A stretch of 43,781 bases of DNA from an uncultured Clostridium sp. Its GTDB lineage: Bacteria; Bacillota; Clostridia; Oscillospirales; Oscillospiraceae. How positions within the stretch are numbered: the first letter of the stretch is position 1; every line of letters starts with the position of its first letter. The notes beneath the pieces are model-generated. The model saw only the letters and a list, made by a program, of their open reading frames with translations, was not told the DNA's origin and ran no database searches. Below are positions 23,516 through 32,523 of the stretch, piece after piece. The stretch lies in contig CAJFVL010000007.1 in the NCBI GenBank assembly GCA_904420465.1, positions 1 to 43,781 on the forward strand, in the 5' to 3' direction. Made by a program: the position numbers and the translations under genes.

Positions 23516-24712
23516 CTATTCGCTCTGAGCAGCTGACTTTCCCCCTCCCTCCCCTTTGGGACGGCGTCTCCTGCGGCGGGCCGGCCTGCGTGCCGCACCC
23601 TTGCTCTCTTCAGAACCATCCTGAACAGGGCTCTCTCCCTGCTTTTTCTGCTGCCTCTGGGCCTGCTCCTCTTTAGATGGCTGCTCACTATGCTCTCCGC
23701 CTCTGCGGCGCCTGCGGCGGCTTGGCCGGCTTCCATCCCGCTGCTGGGCCTCTGAAGCAAAGCCATGCTTATCATTCTCCACCTGCTCCTGTACTGTCCG
23801 GGGCTGCCCCGCTGTCTCCGCCGCCGGCTCAGCGGCAGGCCGGCGCAGCTTCGCCAGCTCCTCCAGGGGGGGCTGTACATAGCCCTCCGGACGCTTCCCC
23901 TTACCGCTGCGGATCACACATATCTCACAATTCTGGTAGCACTTCGGTGTCTCCGGGGCGGACTCCAGCCGTACCTGAACAGTCTGACGCAGCAGGTTTA
24001 CCGAAGAAACGGTCCCCGCTCCGTCAGGCGTCTCCACGAAGGAGTCCTGCCGGGGAGACCGCTTGACCAGATCCTCATAGGCCTCCTGTTCAAACTTCAG
24101 ACAGCACATCAGACGGCCGCAGGTCCCCGAAATCTTGGTGGGATTGAGGGAGAGATTCTGTGTCTTGGCCATTTTAATGGACACAGGCTGAAACTCCTCC
24201 AAAAATTGAGAGCAGCAGAACGGCTTGCCGCAGATTCCCAGACCGCCCAGCATCTTGGCCTCGTCCCGCACGCCGATTTGGCGCAGCTCGATGCGGGCAT
24301 GGATGGCGCTGGCCAGATCCTTCACCAGGGCCCGGAAATCCACCCGCCCTTCCGAGGTGAAGAAGAACAGGACCTTGTTCCCCTCGAAGCTGTACTGGGC
24401 CTCCACCAATTTCATATCCAGACCGTGCTCGGCGATCTTCTGCTGGCACAGCTGAAAGGCCCAGGACTCCCGCTCCTGATTCTTTTCCCGGGTTATCTCG
24501 TCCTCAGGGGTGGCCCGGCGTACCACCGGGCGCAGCGGAGCGGTCAGCTCGATCTCATCCACCATGGTGTTTGCCTGGGAGCAGAGGGCATACTCCGTGC
24601 CTCTGGTTGTCTCTACAATCACTCCCTGCCCCACCTGAAACTGCTCCCCATTGGGATTAAAATAATATTGCTTTCCGCCTTCCTTAAAGCGGACGCTGAT
24701 AATTTCAACCAT
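23516..24712 (-). CDS. ricT: PSP1-domain protein RicT (YaaT) with long basic tail
   Basis: 398 residues. The first 270 form the PSP1 domain of RicT, a member of the RicA-RicF-RicT (Y) complex that aids RNase Y processing and phosphorelay control in Bacillus. Iron-sulfur ligand cysteines are visible in GICGKPFCC (about 156-164) and GTCGRLMCC. Beyond about residue 285 lies an extra low-complexity tail with two arginine clusters (RRRRRR) among Gln/Glu/Ser. The Bacillus protein is about 275 residues and has no such tail. AGGAGG precedes the ATG. holB upstream is the usual neighbour. Confidence 0.92.
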   Translation of the reverse strand: MVEIISVRFKEGGKQYYFNPNGEQFQVGQGVIVETTRGTEYALCSQANTMVDEIELTAPLRPVVRRATPEDEITREKNQERESWAFQLCQQKIAEHGLDMKLVEAQYSFEGNKVLFFFTSEGRVDFRALVKDLASAIHARIELRQIGVRDEAKMLGGLGICGKPFCCSQFLEEFQPVSIKMAKTQNLSLNPTKISGTCGRLMCCLKFEQEAYEDLVKRSPRQDSFVETPDGAGTVSSVNLLRQTVQVRLESAPETPKCYQNCEICVIRSGKGKRPEGYVQPPLEELAKLRRPAAEPAAETAGQPRTVQEQVENDKHGFASEAQQRDGSRPSRRRRRRGGEHSEQPSKEEQAQRQQKKQGESPVQDGSEESKGAARRPARRRRRRPKGEGGGKSAAQSE

Positions 24713-24887
24713 AAATCCTCCTTATTAACGGCCTGGCGCCAGACCTCCGGGTCCAATGGGGACCCCAGTCCGCAAACGAAACCAGATAACCCGGTCCCTC
24801 TAAAAAATGACCGCCTGTGTCCAAAACCTGCTCCGATCCCGTACCATATAAACCCAGACTGCATGGCTCAAAACCGGCGGCGCTCAT
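24705..24887 (-). CDS. Possible 60-residue protein between holB and ricT
   Basis: Starts at an ATG that overlaps the holB stop (ATGA) and ends with a stop overlapping the ricT start, so it fills the 171-bp gap exactly. The product, beginning MSAAGFEPCSLGL and ending RPLIRRIYG, shows no known domain or membrane helix. The neat overlaps suggest translational coupling. No strong ribosome site precedes it, and the gap could instead be a leader with no protein. Confidence 0.25.
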   Translation of the reverse strand: MSAAGFEPCSLGLYGTGSEQVLDTGGHFLEGPGYLVSFADWGPHWTRRSGARPLIRRIYG

Positions 24888-25822
24888 GCTTGATTTTCCA
24901 GAAACGTGCCTGCGCACAGCCAGCCAGCCAGCTGGCCGGAAGAGACATTCAGCTTGGCCGCCCCGCGCAGGCTCCGCACCAGCTCCGCCGCCCGCAGCAG
25001 CCTGCGCCGCCTGCCGCCGGCGGTCATCCGCTCTGTCAGGCAGACCTCCAAAGAATCCAGAACCTGAAGCAGTTCCTCCCGGCCCATCTTCTCCAGTGCC
25101 GCGGCCTGCTCCATCAATCCCAGCTCATTTCCGTCGGCCAAGACCTGAACCAGCCTTTCAGCCAGCTGCCGCCCGTTCGCCTCTGTCTGCCTGCCTTCCA
25201 GCTGCTCCACTGCCCGGCCCAGTATGCCCTGGCAGTCTAAAGCCGCCTGCCGCCGTTCCTCCGCCGTCCGGTTGGGAAACCGACGGGACAGCCACTGCTC
25301 CCCCTCCTGAGGAGAAACCGGCGCAAGGGCCAGTTCCTCACACCGGGAGCGCACTGTTTGGAGAAGGGCGGAGCTGTTTTCAGACAGCAGCAGAAAAGCA
25401 GCGTAAGGCGGTCCCTCTTCCAGCAGCTTGAGCATGGCATTCTGGGCAGAGGCGTTCATCTCCTCCGCTCTTTCCAGCAGGTATACCTTGCGCTCCCCTT
25501 CATTGGGGCGGATATAGGCGTCGGCCCGCAGGGCACGCACCTGATCCACCGAAATGGGTTTATTTTCACCAGCGCCGGATAGCGTTATGACATCAGGATG
25601 GATCTCTTCATTTACCTTTCGGCAGGCGGCGCACCGGCCGCAGGGGCGTTCCGCCGGCGGCGCGGTACATACCATAGCGGCGGCCAGCAGCCGGGCCAGC
25701 GTATGCCGCCCGGAGCCGGGGGGGCCGGAGAGAATATACGCATGGGACAGCCCATGCCTCTCCTCCTGCCCTGCCAACTGTTCCTTCAGACGGCGGTTTC
25801 CCGCCAGAGCAGACAGCTCCAT
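24884..25822 (-). CDS. holB: DNA polymerase III subunit delta'
   Basis: A 312-residue clamp-loader subunit. The AAA+ fold has the P-loop GPPGSGRHT (about 33-41), where Arg replaces the catalytic Lys as usual in delta'. A zinc-binding cluster follows (C at about 52, then CGRCAAC). The sensor-type SRC motif is in VRSRCEEL. The C-terminal collar domain lies after about 210. GGGAGG lies 9 nt before the ATG. It is followed by ricT, as in Bacillus, but tmk is absent from its usual upstream position. Confidence 0.93.
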   Translation of the reverse strand: MELSALAGNRRLKEQLAGQEERHGLSHAYILSGPPGSGRHTLARLLAAAMVCTAPPAERPCGRCAACRKVNEEIHPDVITLSGAGENKPISVDQVRALRADAYIRPNEGERKVYLLERAEEMNASAQNAMLKLLEEGPPYAAFLLLSENSSALLQTVRSRCEELALAPVSPQEGEQWLSRRFPNRTAEERRQAALDCQGILGRAVEQLEGRQTEANGRQLAERLVQVLADGNELGLMEQAAALEKMGREELLQVLDSLEVCLTERMTAGGRRRRLLRAAELVRSLRGAAKLNVSSGQLAGWLCAGTFLENQA

Positions 25823-25871
25823 GGTCCTTTTCCTCCCGTTTTCCAGGCTCCGCCCGATCCTTTGGCGGCCT

Positions 25872-27197
25872 TCAGCGACGCAGGACCACCGATACTTCCT
25901 GATTATTATAGCCTATTTTATCCAAATAAGAAAGCTCTTTTTTTGTAATGAGCTCCCCTGGAGCCACCACCGGCACCCCCGGCGGATAAGGGGCCAGCTG
26001 ATATGCCGCAGCCCGTCCTTCACACTGTTCCAGTGGCAGAACCTCGGTCTCTCCAAAAACGGCCTGACGGACGGAACAGACCCGCCTGGGCAGCGGAGGC
26101 GGCGGAATCACCGGTCCGATCCCCAGCTGGTCCCGATGCTGTTCCAGGGCAGACTCCAGGCGGCTCAAACTGCTGTCCAGATCCTGAGGCGTACAGATCA
26201 AAACAACATGTCCGCTGTCTGACATCTCCGGAACAATGCCCTCTCTCTCCAGCTGTTCCGCCAGGGCCCGTCCATCCCTGGCGGAGAGAGTGAACCGGGT
26301 CGGGTCCAGAGCAAGTCCCTCTCTTTGACTGCTCCCCAGAGAAGGGAACCGCCGTCTCAGCTCCGCGACCCGCAGGGCGGTCAGCTGATACCCCTCTGCT
26401 CCCCCGCTCTCCTCCAGCCAGGCCCGGGAAGCGTCTATGCTGGCCAGAATCAAATAAGAGGGACTTGAGGTTCCAAATACAGAGGCGGCTCTGCGCACCC
26501 GGAGCGGATCTATTCCGTTGGTAAACAGCAGAGCGGACTGTCCCAGAGCCGGGAGCGTCTTATGAGCACTGACCACGGCCGCGTCCGCGCCCTGAAAAGG
26601 CGTCAGACCCAGAAACGGCAGGTGCGCCCCATGGGCGCCGTCCACAAACAGTTTTTTCCCCTGCCGGCGGGCCAGTGCGGAGATCCCTGCCACATCTGAC
26701 AACACACCGGCATAAGTCGGAGAGGTTATACAAATTGTTTTGATATTCGGATGCAGGCTCAGCGCTTCCTCCACCGCCGGCAGGGATATCGGACCCGCCA
26801 GATTCTCCTCCCGCAGCCAGGGGCGCTCCAAATAAACCGGCTCCAGCTCCAGCAGAGCCATGGCATGAAAAACCGCCTGATGACAGCCCCTGTCCACCAG
26901 AATCTGGTCCCCCGGTGCACAGCAAAGGGCCAGGCCGGTATAAATTCCCATTGTGGAGCCGCCGGTGAGAAACTGACAGGACTCAAAACCAAACCGCTCC
27001 GCCCACAGCCGCTGCGCTCTGTCAAAGGGCTCTCCTGCGCAGTACAAATTTCCCGTGGAGGACAGTTCCGTCACATCCAGACGGGCAGCGGTATCCAGTC
27101 CGGGGATGGGAATAGGCTTCCCCTTGTGTCCAGGCATGTGGAAGCGGACGGGATCACTGTCAGTATAAGCCCGCAGGGCATCATAAAGCGGAGTCAA
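25872..27197 (-). CDS. Orn/Lys/Arg decarboxylase-family PLP enzyme (YaaO/SpeA-like)
   Basis: A 441-residue fold-type I PLP enzyme of group III decarboxylases. Evidence includes RFHMPGHKG near residue 18, FLTGGSTMGIYTGLAL, FVDGAHGAHLPF, and the PLP-lysine motif SAHKTLPALGQSA (Lys at about 219). The likely reaction is decarboxylation of arginine, lysine or ornithine; which one is not readable. TTG 27197 was taken as start because GGAGG lies 8 nt upstream. An earlier in-frame TTG overlaps that site. Bacillus yaaO is similarly near holB, so the neighbourhood is conserved. Confidence 0.88.
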   Translation of the reverse strand: MTPLYDALRAYTDSDPVRFHMPGHKGKPIPIPGLDTAARLDVTELSSTGNLYCAGEPFDRAQRLWAERFGFESCQFLTGGSTMGIYTGLALCCAPGDQILVDRGCHQAVFHAMALLELEPVYLERPWLREENLAGPISLPAVEEALSLHPNIKTICITSPTYAGVLSDVAGISALARRQGKKLFVDGAHGAHLPFLGLTPFQGADAAVVSAHKTLPALGQSALLFTNGIDPLRVRRAASVFGTSSPSYLILASIDASRAWLEESGGAEGYQLTALRVAELRRRFPSLGSSQREGLALDPTRFTLSARDGRALAEQLEREGIVPEMSDSGHVVLICTPQDLDSSLSRLESALEQHRDQLGIGPVIPPPPLPRRVCSVRQAVFGETEVLPLEQCEGRAAAYQLAPYPPGVPVVAPGELITKKELSYLDKIGYNNQEVSVVLRR

Positions 27198-27210
27198 TCG
27201 AAACACCTCC

Positions 27211-27247
27211 AAAAGAAAAGCGGCGGGAGAAAAACTCCCAGCCGCTT
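27211..27247 (-). terminator. Terminator after jag
   Basis: On the minus strand, AAGCGGC-T-GGGAG, loop TTTTT, CTCCC-GCCGCTT, then TTCTTTT. It closes the rpmH-rnpA-yidD-yidC-jag operon just before the decarboxylase gene. Confidence 0.85.
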
Positions 27248-27262
27248 ATATAGGGTATCTGT

Positions 27263-28249
27263 TTACTTCTGCCCCGGGGCATAGGCTACCACAGTGCGGC
27301 GGTTTGGTTCTACGCCGGTGGAATAAGTGGTGACATTGGGGTAATCCTGCAGGGCGGTATGGATCACATGACGCTCATAGGCATTCATGGGCTCCAGCGT
27401 CATATTCTTCCGGTATCGGACCACCTTGCCCGCCACCTTGACGGCCAGCCGGCACAGGGATTCCTCCCGTTTGGCCCGGTATCCCTCCGCGTCCACATGG
27501 ATGCGCACCCGCTCGGACTGGCCATGATTGACAGCATAGCTGGTCAGCTGCTGGATGGCGTCCAGGGTTTCACCCCGGCGTCCAATCACCGACCCCAGGT
27601 CCTTTCCCTGAAGGATAACCTTATAGCTGCCCTCTTCTCCCACATAGACCTCTGGGACTGCCTGGACCTCCAGCCGCTCCATCAGCCCGGTGAGAAACTG
27701 AACAATTTTTGCGGCTTTCTCGTCCTCTCCGGAGGCCGGCTTCAACGGGGCCTGCTCCGCCTTTGGAGCGGAAGAGGCACCGATAATGACCTCATCCCCC
27801 TCCTGCAGCTCTGTTCGGGACGCCTTTGGCTTCTTCACCGGCCGGTCACTGCGCTGGACGGAATGTGTCTCCCCCTTTTGACGGTGGGGCTGCCATCCCG
27901 GCTTTGCCGTCAAAATAGTCTCTTCTTCCACGGGCGCAGCCGCTTCCACAACGGGCTCCTGTTCAGGTTTAGGCGGCTCGGCCTCTTTTTTATTCTCCTG
28001 CCCAAGCTGCGCATTTCCTGTGGAAAACAATTCTTCTTCCAGGGGGTCCCGCAGCGGACGGGGCGTTCCATTGTCATCCTCATAGCGGACGCGCACTTTG
28101 GCCGGATTGCTCCCAAATCCTAAAAAGCCAGCCTTTGCCCGCTCCACAACCTCCACGGAAACGTCGTCCCGTTCCAGCCCCAGCTGGAACAGAGCGGCGG
28201 AAATGGCATCCTCTTCAGTCCGCCCGGTGGTCTCAATCCATTTTTCCAT
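27263..28249 (-). CDS. khpB: RNA-binding protein Jag/KhpB (EloR)
   Basis: A 328-residue protein with three parts. The N-terminal Jag_N domain (about 1-52) is MEKWIETTGRTEEDAISAAL to KAGFLGFGSNPAKV. A long charged linker follows. A KH domain carries the GxxG loop IGRRGETLDAI (about 241-251), and an R3H domain includes MNAYERHVIHTAL. It partners KhpA and controls cell elongation in streptococci. The internal ATG at 28249 was chosen; AAGGAGG lies upstream inside the end of yidC, and upstream in-frame codons overlap yidC. yidC-jag adjacency is conserved. Confidence 0.92.
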   Translation of the reverse strand: MEKWIETTGRTEEDAISAALFQLGLERDDVSVEVVERAKAGFLGFGSNPAKVRVRYEDDNGTPRPLRDPLEEELFSTGNAQLGQENKKEAEPPKPEQEPVVEAAAPVEEETILTAKPGWQPHRQKGETHSVQRSDRPVKKPKASRTELQEGDEVIIGASSAPKAEQAPLKPASGEDEKAAKIVQFLTGLMERLEVQAVPEVYVGEEGSYKVILQGKDLGSVIGRRGETLDAIQQLTSYAVNHGQSERVRIHVDAEGYRAKREESLCRLAVKVAGKVVRYRKNMTLEPMNAYERHVIHTALQDYPNVTTYSTGVEPNRRTVVAYAPGQK

Positions 28250-28253
28250 GTGC

Positions 28254-29780
28254 TCAGACCTCCTTGTTCTGATCCGCCTCGTCCTCAGAGCCATCCTGCT
28301 GATCTTCCTCCGGCTCTGTGTCCTCCGACTGGATGTTCTCTTGCTCCGTCTCCACAGCCTCAGCAGATGCTTCCTCACCGGCAGCCTCCGCAGTCTCTCC
28401 AGTCAGAGCGGCAGGTTCTTCCTCTCCATGGAAGCGATCCGCCGGGGATTCCTGGTTCTCCTGTTCAGCCTTCTGCTCTGCGTTCTCCGGAACAGGGGCT
28501 TCCTTCCCCTTTTTCTTCCCCTTGGCGGCCTCCTGGGCCTCTGCCAAGGCGCGGATCTGCTCATCCGGGTCTTGATAGGGGGTCACGCCGCCGAAGCGAT
28601 CCGGAACATAAGAGCGGCCCCGGGCATAGGCCCGGATTCCTTCACGGCTGTCATTTTTATTGACGCCGTCCTGCTCAGGCTCCTCATCCCTTTTCTTCTG
28701 CCCCGGCTTTTTCTTTCCCCTGTTTTTCTTCTCTTCCTCAATACGGCGGGCGCGCTCCAGACGGGCCTCCTCCTTGCGCCGCTTCTCCTCTTCCTTCTCC
28801 TGACGCTCCCGTTCCTCTGCCGCCCTGCGGGCCGCTTCATAATCCTTACGAAGCAGACGGGAGCAAATCAGCTCCTGCACCATATTGATCAGGTACTGGG
28901 TAATCCAGTAGATGGACAGACCGGCAGGCACCGTAAAGCCAATCCACAGGGACATCAGCGGCATGGTGTACATCATAATCCGGTTGGTGCGCTCCACCTG
29001 GTCGCTCTGTGCCTGCTTATTGTTCAGTTTGTTTGTCGCCATGGACACCTTCATGGACACGAAAGAGACCGCGGCAGACAAGATGGCAAGGAAAAACAGA
29101 CCGACGGACGAGGGGGTAATCCCTCCCGCCCAGAACTGCCAGTTGGGAATACTGGCCAGATTCAGTCCCAGGAAGGTGAAGTCCATGATAAAGAGGTTTG
29201 ACCCTGCGTCGCCCAGCGCGGCCTGCAGGGAGGCCAGATTGCTCTCATTCACCAGGGAGAGCAGATACAGCTGGTTATACGCCCCATTTTGAAATACATA
29301 CTGTATTTCTCCATTGCTTACCTGCTCCAGGAGCCCATCCATAACGCTCTGGCTTACCCAGCCGTTGGTGACGGCCACCGTGGACCAATCCAGCTGATCA
29401 GCCAGCAGACCAATCTGGTCGGCGGTCAGGCCCATAAAGTTTGTCAACGGTTCCCGGATAATATAGAGCAGGGCAATCAGCACAATCAGAGGGATCAGGG
29501 ACCACAGGCACCCGCCCATGGGGTTGACCTTTTCCTTCTCATAGAGCTTCTGAATTTCCAGATTATACCGTTCACGGTCCTTGCCGTACTGCTTTTGCAG
29601 CTGCTGCATTTTGCCGGAGAGCAGGTTCATCTGGATCATGCTCTTCTTACTCTTCAGCGTAACAGGGAACAGAACCAGCTTAATTACAACGGCAAACAGG
29701 ATCAGTGCGATACCATAGCTGCTGAATATATCGTAAAACCAGAGCAGCAGCATGGCAAAGGGTCTTAGGATAATACCCAC
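28254..29780 (-). CDS. yidC: Membrane protein insertase YidC/OxaI/SpoIIIJ
   Basis: A 508-residue insertase starting at GTG with GGAGG 9 nt upstream. Membrane segments lie at about 17-35, 88-108, 215-235 and 262-290. The hydrophilic groove residue is Lys in AVVIKLVLFPV, where Bacillus SpoIIIJ has Arg. MVEELICSRLL-like sequence ends the core. A long charged tail (about 300-508, Lys/Arg then Glu/Gln-rich) is unusual; Bacillus homologues are about 260 residues. An extra outer loop lies at about 115-210. The N-terminus has no lipobox. Confidence 0.93.
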   Translation of the reverse strand: MGIILRPFAMLLLWFYDIFSSYGIALILFAVVIKLVLFPVTLKSKKSMIQMNLLSGKMQQLQKQYGKDRERYNLEIQKLYEKEKVNPMGGCLWSLIPLIVLIALLYIIREPLTNFMGLTADQIGLLADQLDWSTVAVTNGWVSQSVMDGLLEQVSNGEIQYVFQNGAYNQLYLLSLVNESNLASLQAALGDAGSNLFIMDFTFLGLNLASIPNWQFWAGGITPSSVGLFFLAILSAAVSFVSMKVSMATNKLNNKQAQSDQVERTNRIMMYTMPLMSLWIGFTVPAGLSIYWITQYLINMVQELICSRLLRKDYEAARRAAEERERQEKEEEKRRKEEARLERARRIEEEKKNRGKKKPGQKKRDEEPEQDGVNKNDSREGIRAYARGRSYVPDRFGGVTPYQDPDEQIRALAEAQEAAKGKKKGKEAPVPENAEQKAEQENQESPADRFHGEEEPAALTGETAEAAGEEASAEAVETEQENIQSEDTEPEEDQQDGSEDEADQNKEV

Positions 29781-29821
29781 GAAACAATACCTCCATTTAT
29801 GTCGTTGGACAGGAGAACCCC

Positions 29822-30040
29822 TCAGGGCACCGGATCATATTCGATGGACTCCTGTTTATGAAATGGATGACACCGCAGCAGGCGGCGCAGCGCCAGCCAG
29901 CTTCCCTTCCAAACACCATATTTTTCCACCGCCTCAAGAGCGTATTCCGAGCAGGTTGGAATAAACCGGCAGCAAGGAGGGCGCAATGGGGAGATACAGC
30001 GGCGATAAAACCGGATTGCAGACAGCAAGAGGCGCTTCAT
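29822..30040 (-). CDS. yidD: Membrane protein insertion efficiency factor YidD
   Basis: A 72-residue membrane-associated protein. The conserved core is [20 protein letters not shown] followed by [13 protein letters not shown], matching the family. The ATG at 30040 overlaps the rnpA stop (ATGA), and GGGGAGGA serves as ribosome site. Longer in-frame extensions overlap rnpA and are rejected. Order rnpA-yidD-yidC is canonical. Confidence 0.93.
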   Translation of the reverse strand: MKRLLLSAIRFYRRCISPLRPPCCRFIPTCSEYALEAVEKYGVWKGSWLALRRLLRCHPFHKQESIEYDPVP

Positions 30041-30393
30041 TCCGTCCTCCCCTTTTCCAAATCCATCAATCCCAGCTTTTTCATCAGCTGAAGAAAGCTG
30101 CGCTCCATCTCGCCATACCGGCCATAGATCGAGCGGACCCGGGCCACAATTACCACATCCCAGCCAGAAGAAAAACATTGCTCATTGGTGCGGTACAGCT
30201 CCCGGATTCGGCGGCGGGCCCGGTTGCGCTTCACCGCGTTGCCCAGCTTGACTCCCGTGGTGATGCCCAGCCTGGAAACAGGGCGGCGGGTCTTTCTGCA
30301 GTAGATGGCAAAATAAGGGGAAACTGCACTTTTTCCCTTGTGATACAGCCGCCGGAACTCATGATTCTGTTTTAGTGCTACTGTATGCTTCAT
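30037..30393 (-). CDS. rnpA: Ribonuclease P protein component
   Basis: A 118-residue basic protein that supports RNase P RNA in tRNA 5' maturation. The family RNR motif appears in [15 protein letters not shown] (about 51-65). The start [20 protein letters not shown] is typical. TGGAGGA lies 7 nt before the ATG. It is in the rpmH operon with a 190-bp gap that holds only small hairpins. Confidence 0.95.
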   Translation of the reverse strand: MKHTVALKQNHEFRRLYHKGKSAVSPYFAIYCRKTRRPVSRLGITTGVKLGNAVKRNRARRRIRELYRTNEQCFSSGWDVVIVARVRSIYGRYGEMERSFLQLMKKLGLMDLEKGRTE

Positions 30394-30583
30394 GACGCTT
30401 CCTCCAGCCTAAAACAGAGAGAGGCGGCTTTTCAAAGAGACAAAAGACTCAGATACGCATACGGGGGCGGGGGAATTGCTCCCACGCCCCTCTCGCTGCG
30501 TCATGATCCGGTATGTGTCCTCTTCCCGCGCAATGCTTCGGGCATCTGGGATTCCGCTCGCCGCGGAGCGGCCCTCCGCCATG

Positions 30584-30718
30584 TCAGTGGGTCAGGCGGA
30601 CGCGGCCCTTGGCGCGGCGGCGGGCCAAAACCTTGCGGCCATTTCGGGTAGCCATGCGCTTGCGGAAGCCATGCTCCTTGGAACGCTGGCGCTTCTTGGG
30701 CTGATAGGTACGAAGCAT
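30584..30718 (-). CDS. rpmH: 50S ribosomal protein L34
   Basis: 44 residues, beginning [20 protein letters not shown] and ending GRVRLTH, matching L34 end to end. GGAGG lies 8 nt before the ATG. The gene is too short for usual length cut-offs. It is first in the rpmH-rnpA-yidD-yidC-jag operon. Confidence 0.97.
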   Translation of the reverse strand: MLRTYQPKKRQRSKEHGFRKRMATRNGRKVLARRRAKGRVRLTH

Positions 30719-30867
30719 AGGGGACACCTCCTCATCTAAACTCAAGCCGGCTTGTCCGGCTCAGCAACAGCCGTTTCCGGCTGCGGTCTGCTCTCTTGCC
30801 TCGGCCCAGCATACGGCCGAATTTTTGAAAATAGGCAGAAAAATCCCTCTGCAGGGACGCGATCATT

Positions 30868-30897
30868 ATTATAGACGATAAAGACAAGCCCTGTCAA
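30868..30897 (-). promoter_or_regulatory. Promoter of rpmH operon
   Basis: Minus strand TTGACA (30892-30897), 18-bp spacer, TATAAT (30868-30873); both boxes consensus. Confidence 0.85.
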
Positions 30898-31043
30898 CCA
30901 CATTTTCGCCGCTCCCACCTAAAATTTGTTTCTTTTTTTACCGATCTGCTATATCTTGTATGCAATTTCTGATTCAACACAAGTTATCCTTTACCTAAAG
31001 CATTATCCTAATACACTTATATATAAAAAATAAGGGGAATCCC

Positions 31044-31072
31044 TTGCGGCAGAAGCCGCTGTTTGCTATAAT
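31044..31072 (+). promoter_or_regulatory. Promoter of dnaA
   Basis: TTGCGG (31044-31049), 17-bp spacer, TATAAT (31067-31072), about 138 bp before the dnaA start. Confidence 0.75.
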
Positions 31073-31209
31073 GTTCTTATCAAAATTCCGGCCTGTGCGC
31101 ACCTTGCCCGCCGCCTTCTCTGTCCTGCAGAGGAGGCGCTTTAAAAGTCTGCGCTTTTTTCTCCCCTGATCACCGGGGAGCGCCGAACCGCTTTCTAAGG
31201 AGGAATTCC

Positions 31210-32523
31210 ATGAACCCTGCCGCCGATGTCTGGACCAAGGTGCTGGAGCTGCTGCAGCCGGAGATGACCGCCACAACCCTCTCCACCTGGTTTGACGACG
31301 CTTTCGCTGTCGCTCTGGAGGAGGACCGCTTCGTTCTCTGCTCCCCCACGCCCTTTAAACGGGATATCATAGCCTCTAGATACGTCCCCTTTATTCAAAA
31401 AGCGCTCTATGAGCTGTTCTCCTCTGATTTCGATGTTGTCGTTCTCACCCAGGAGGAAACCGGCTCCTACCGCGGGCCGAAACAGGACAGCTTTCTGCCT
31501 GGAACAGAAGAATACACATTTGAGCGCTTTGTTGTGGGTTCCTCCAACAAATTTGCCCACGCCGCCGCCCGAGCCGTGGCCGACAACCCGGGCAAGAGCT
31601 ACAATCCCCTGTTTATCTATGGGGAATCCGGCTTGGGAAAGACACATCTTCTGTACGCAATCGCCCACACCATCCATGACGCGCACCCGGAATATAAAGT
31701 GGTCTACATCAAAGGGGATACCTTCACCAATGAGCTGATCCAGGCCATCCGGGAGGGGCGCAACGCGGAGTTTCGGGAAAAATACCGTGGCGCCGACGTG
31801 TTTTTGATGGACGACGTACAGTTTATTGCCGGCCGGGACTCCACCCAGGAGGAGATGTTTCATACTTTCAACACGCTGTACGAGCTGAAAAAACAGATCG
31901 TATTTACCTCCGACCGACCGCCCAAGGAGATGCTGCGCCTGGAGGACCGCCTGAAAACCCGGTTTGAATGGGGGCTTCTGGCTGATATTCAGCCTCCTGA
32001 TTATGAAACCCGGATGGCCATTATCAAAAACAAGGCCATCCGCATGGGGGTGGAGCTGCCTGAATTCCTCCTTCAGCTGATCGCGGAGAACATTACCGCC
32101 AATGTGCGGCAGATTGAGGGCACCGTCAACAAGATCATGGCCTATCAGGATCTGATGGGAGACGCGGTGGACAAAGAAACTGTCATTCGGGCCGTCAAGG
32201 ACATGTTTAAAGACAAGCCGGACATCGTCCCGACTGCCGACGTCATCATCGACGAGGTCTGCAAATTCTACAACATTGATCCCGCCACCCTCCGGGGGCA
32301 GGGCAGGTCAAAGGACATTTCCCTGGCCCGCCAGATTGCCATGTATCTGATCCGCCGCATGACCAACCTCTCCCTGAAGGAAATCGGCCGGGAATTTGAT
32401 AACCGGGATCACACCACCGTTCTTCACTCTATCGAGCGAATTGAAGAGCTGTCTAAAAACGACCCGGAGAAAATGGAAATCATCAAAGACATCATCGCCA
32501 ACATCAACAGCCGCTACGAATAA
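31210..32523 (+). CDS. dnaA: Chromosomal replication initiator protein DnaA
   Basis: 437 residues. Domain I is at about 1-80. A short domain II follows. The AAA+ domain has Walker A GESGLGKTHLLYA (about 139-151) and Walker B VFLMDDVQF (about 198-206). The DNA-binding domain IV has SLARQIAMYLIRRM and the signature FDNRDHTTVLHSI. TAAGGAGG lies 9 nt before the ATG. ParA and ParB in this window are known regulators of DnaA in Bacillus. Confidence 0.97.
   Translation: MNPAADVWTKVLELLQPEMTATTLSTWFDDAFAVALEEDRFVLCSPTPFKRDIIASRYVPFIQKALYELFSSDFDVVVLTQEETGSYRGPKQDSFLPGTEEYTFERFVVGSSNKFAHAAARAVADNPGKSYNPLFIYGESGLGKTHLLYAIAHTIHDAHPEYKVVYIKGDTFTNELIQAIREGRNAEFREKYRGADVFLMDDVQFIAGRDSTQEEMFHTFNTLYELKKQIVFTSDRPPKEMLRLEDRLKTRFEWGLLADIQPPDYETRMAIIKNKAIRMGVELPEFLLQLIAENITANVRQIEGTVNKIMAYQDLMGDAVDKETVIRAVKDMFKDKPDIVPTADVIIDEVCKFYNIDPATLRGQGRSKDISLARQIAMYLIRRMTNLSLKEIGREFDNRDHTTVLHSIERIEELSKNDPEKMEIIKDIIANINSRYE

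Larger units (their letters stand above)
30719..31209. other. rpmH-dnaA divergent intergenic region
   Basis: 491 bp without genes, AT-rich between about 30900 and 31040. It contains the two divergent promoters annotated separately and a CTCCCC/GGGGAG hairpin near 31161. No TTATNCACA DnaA box was found here. AAGGAGG at 31197 serves dnaA. Confidence 0.7.

Noticed and set aside
30900-31040. DnaA boxes in the rpmH-dnaA gap
   Set aside because: TTATCCTTT and TTATCCTAA share only half of the box; no full TTATNCACA match.
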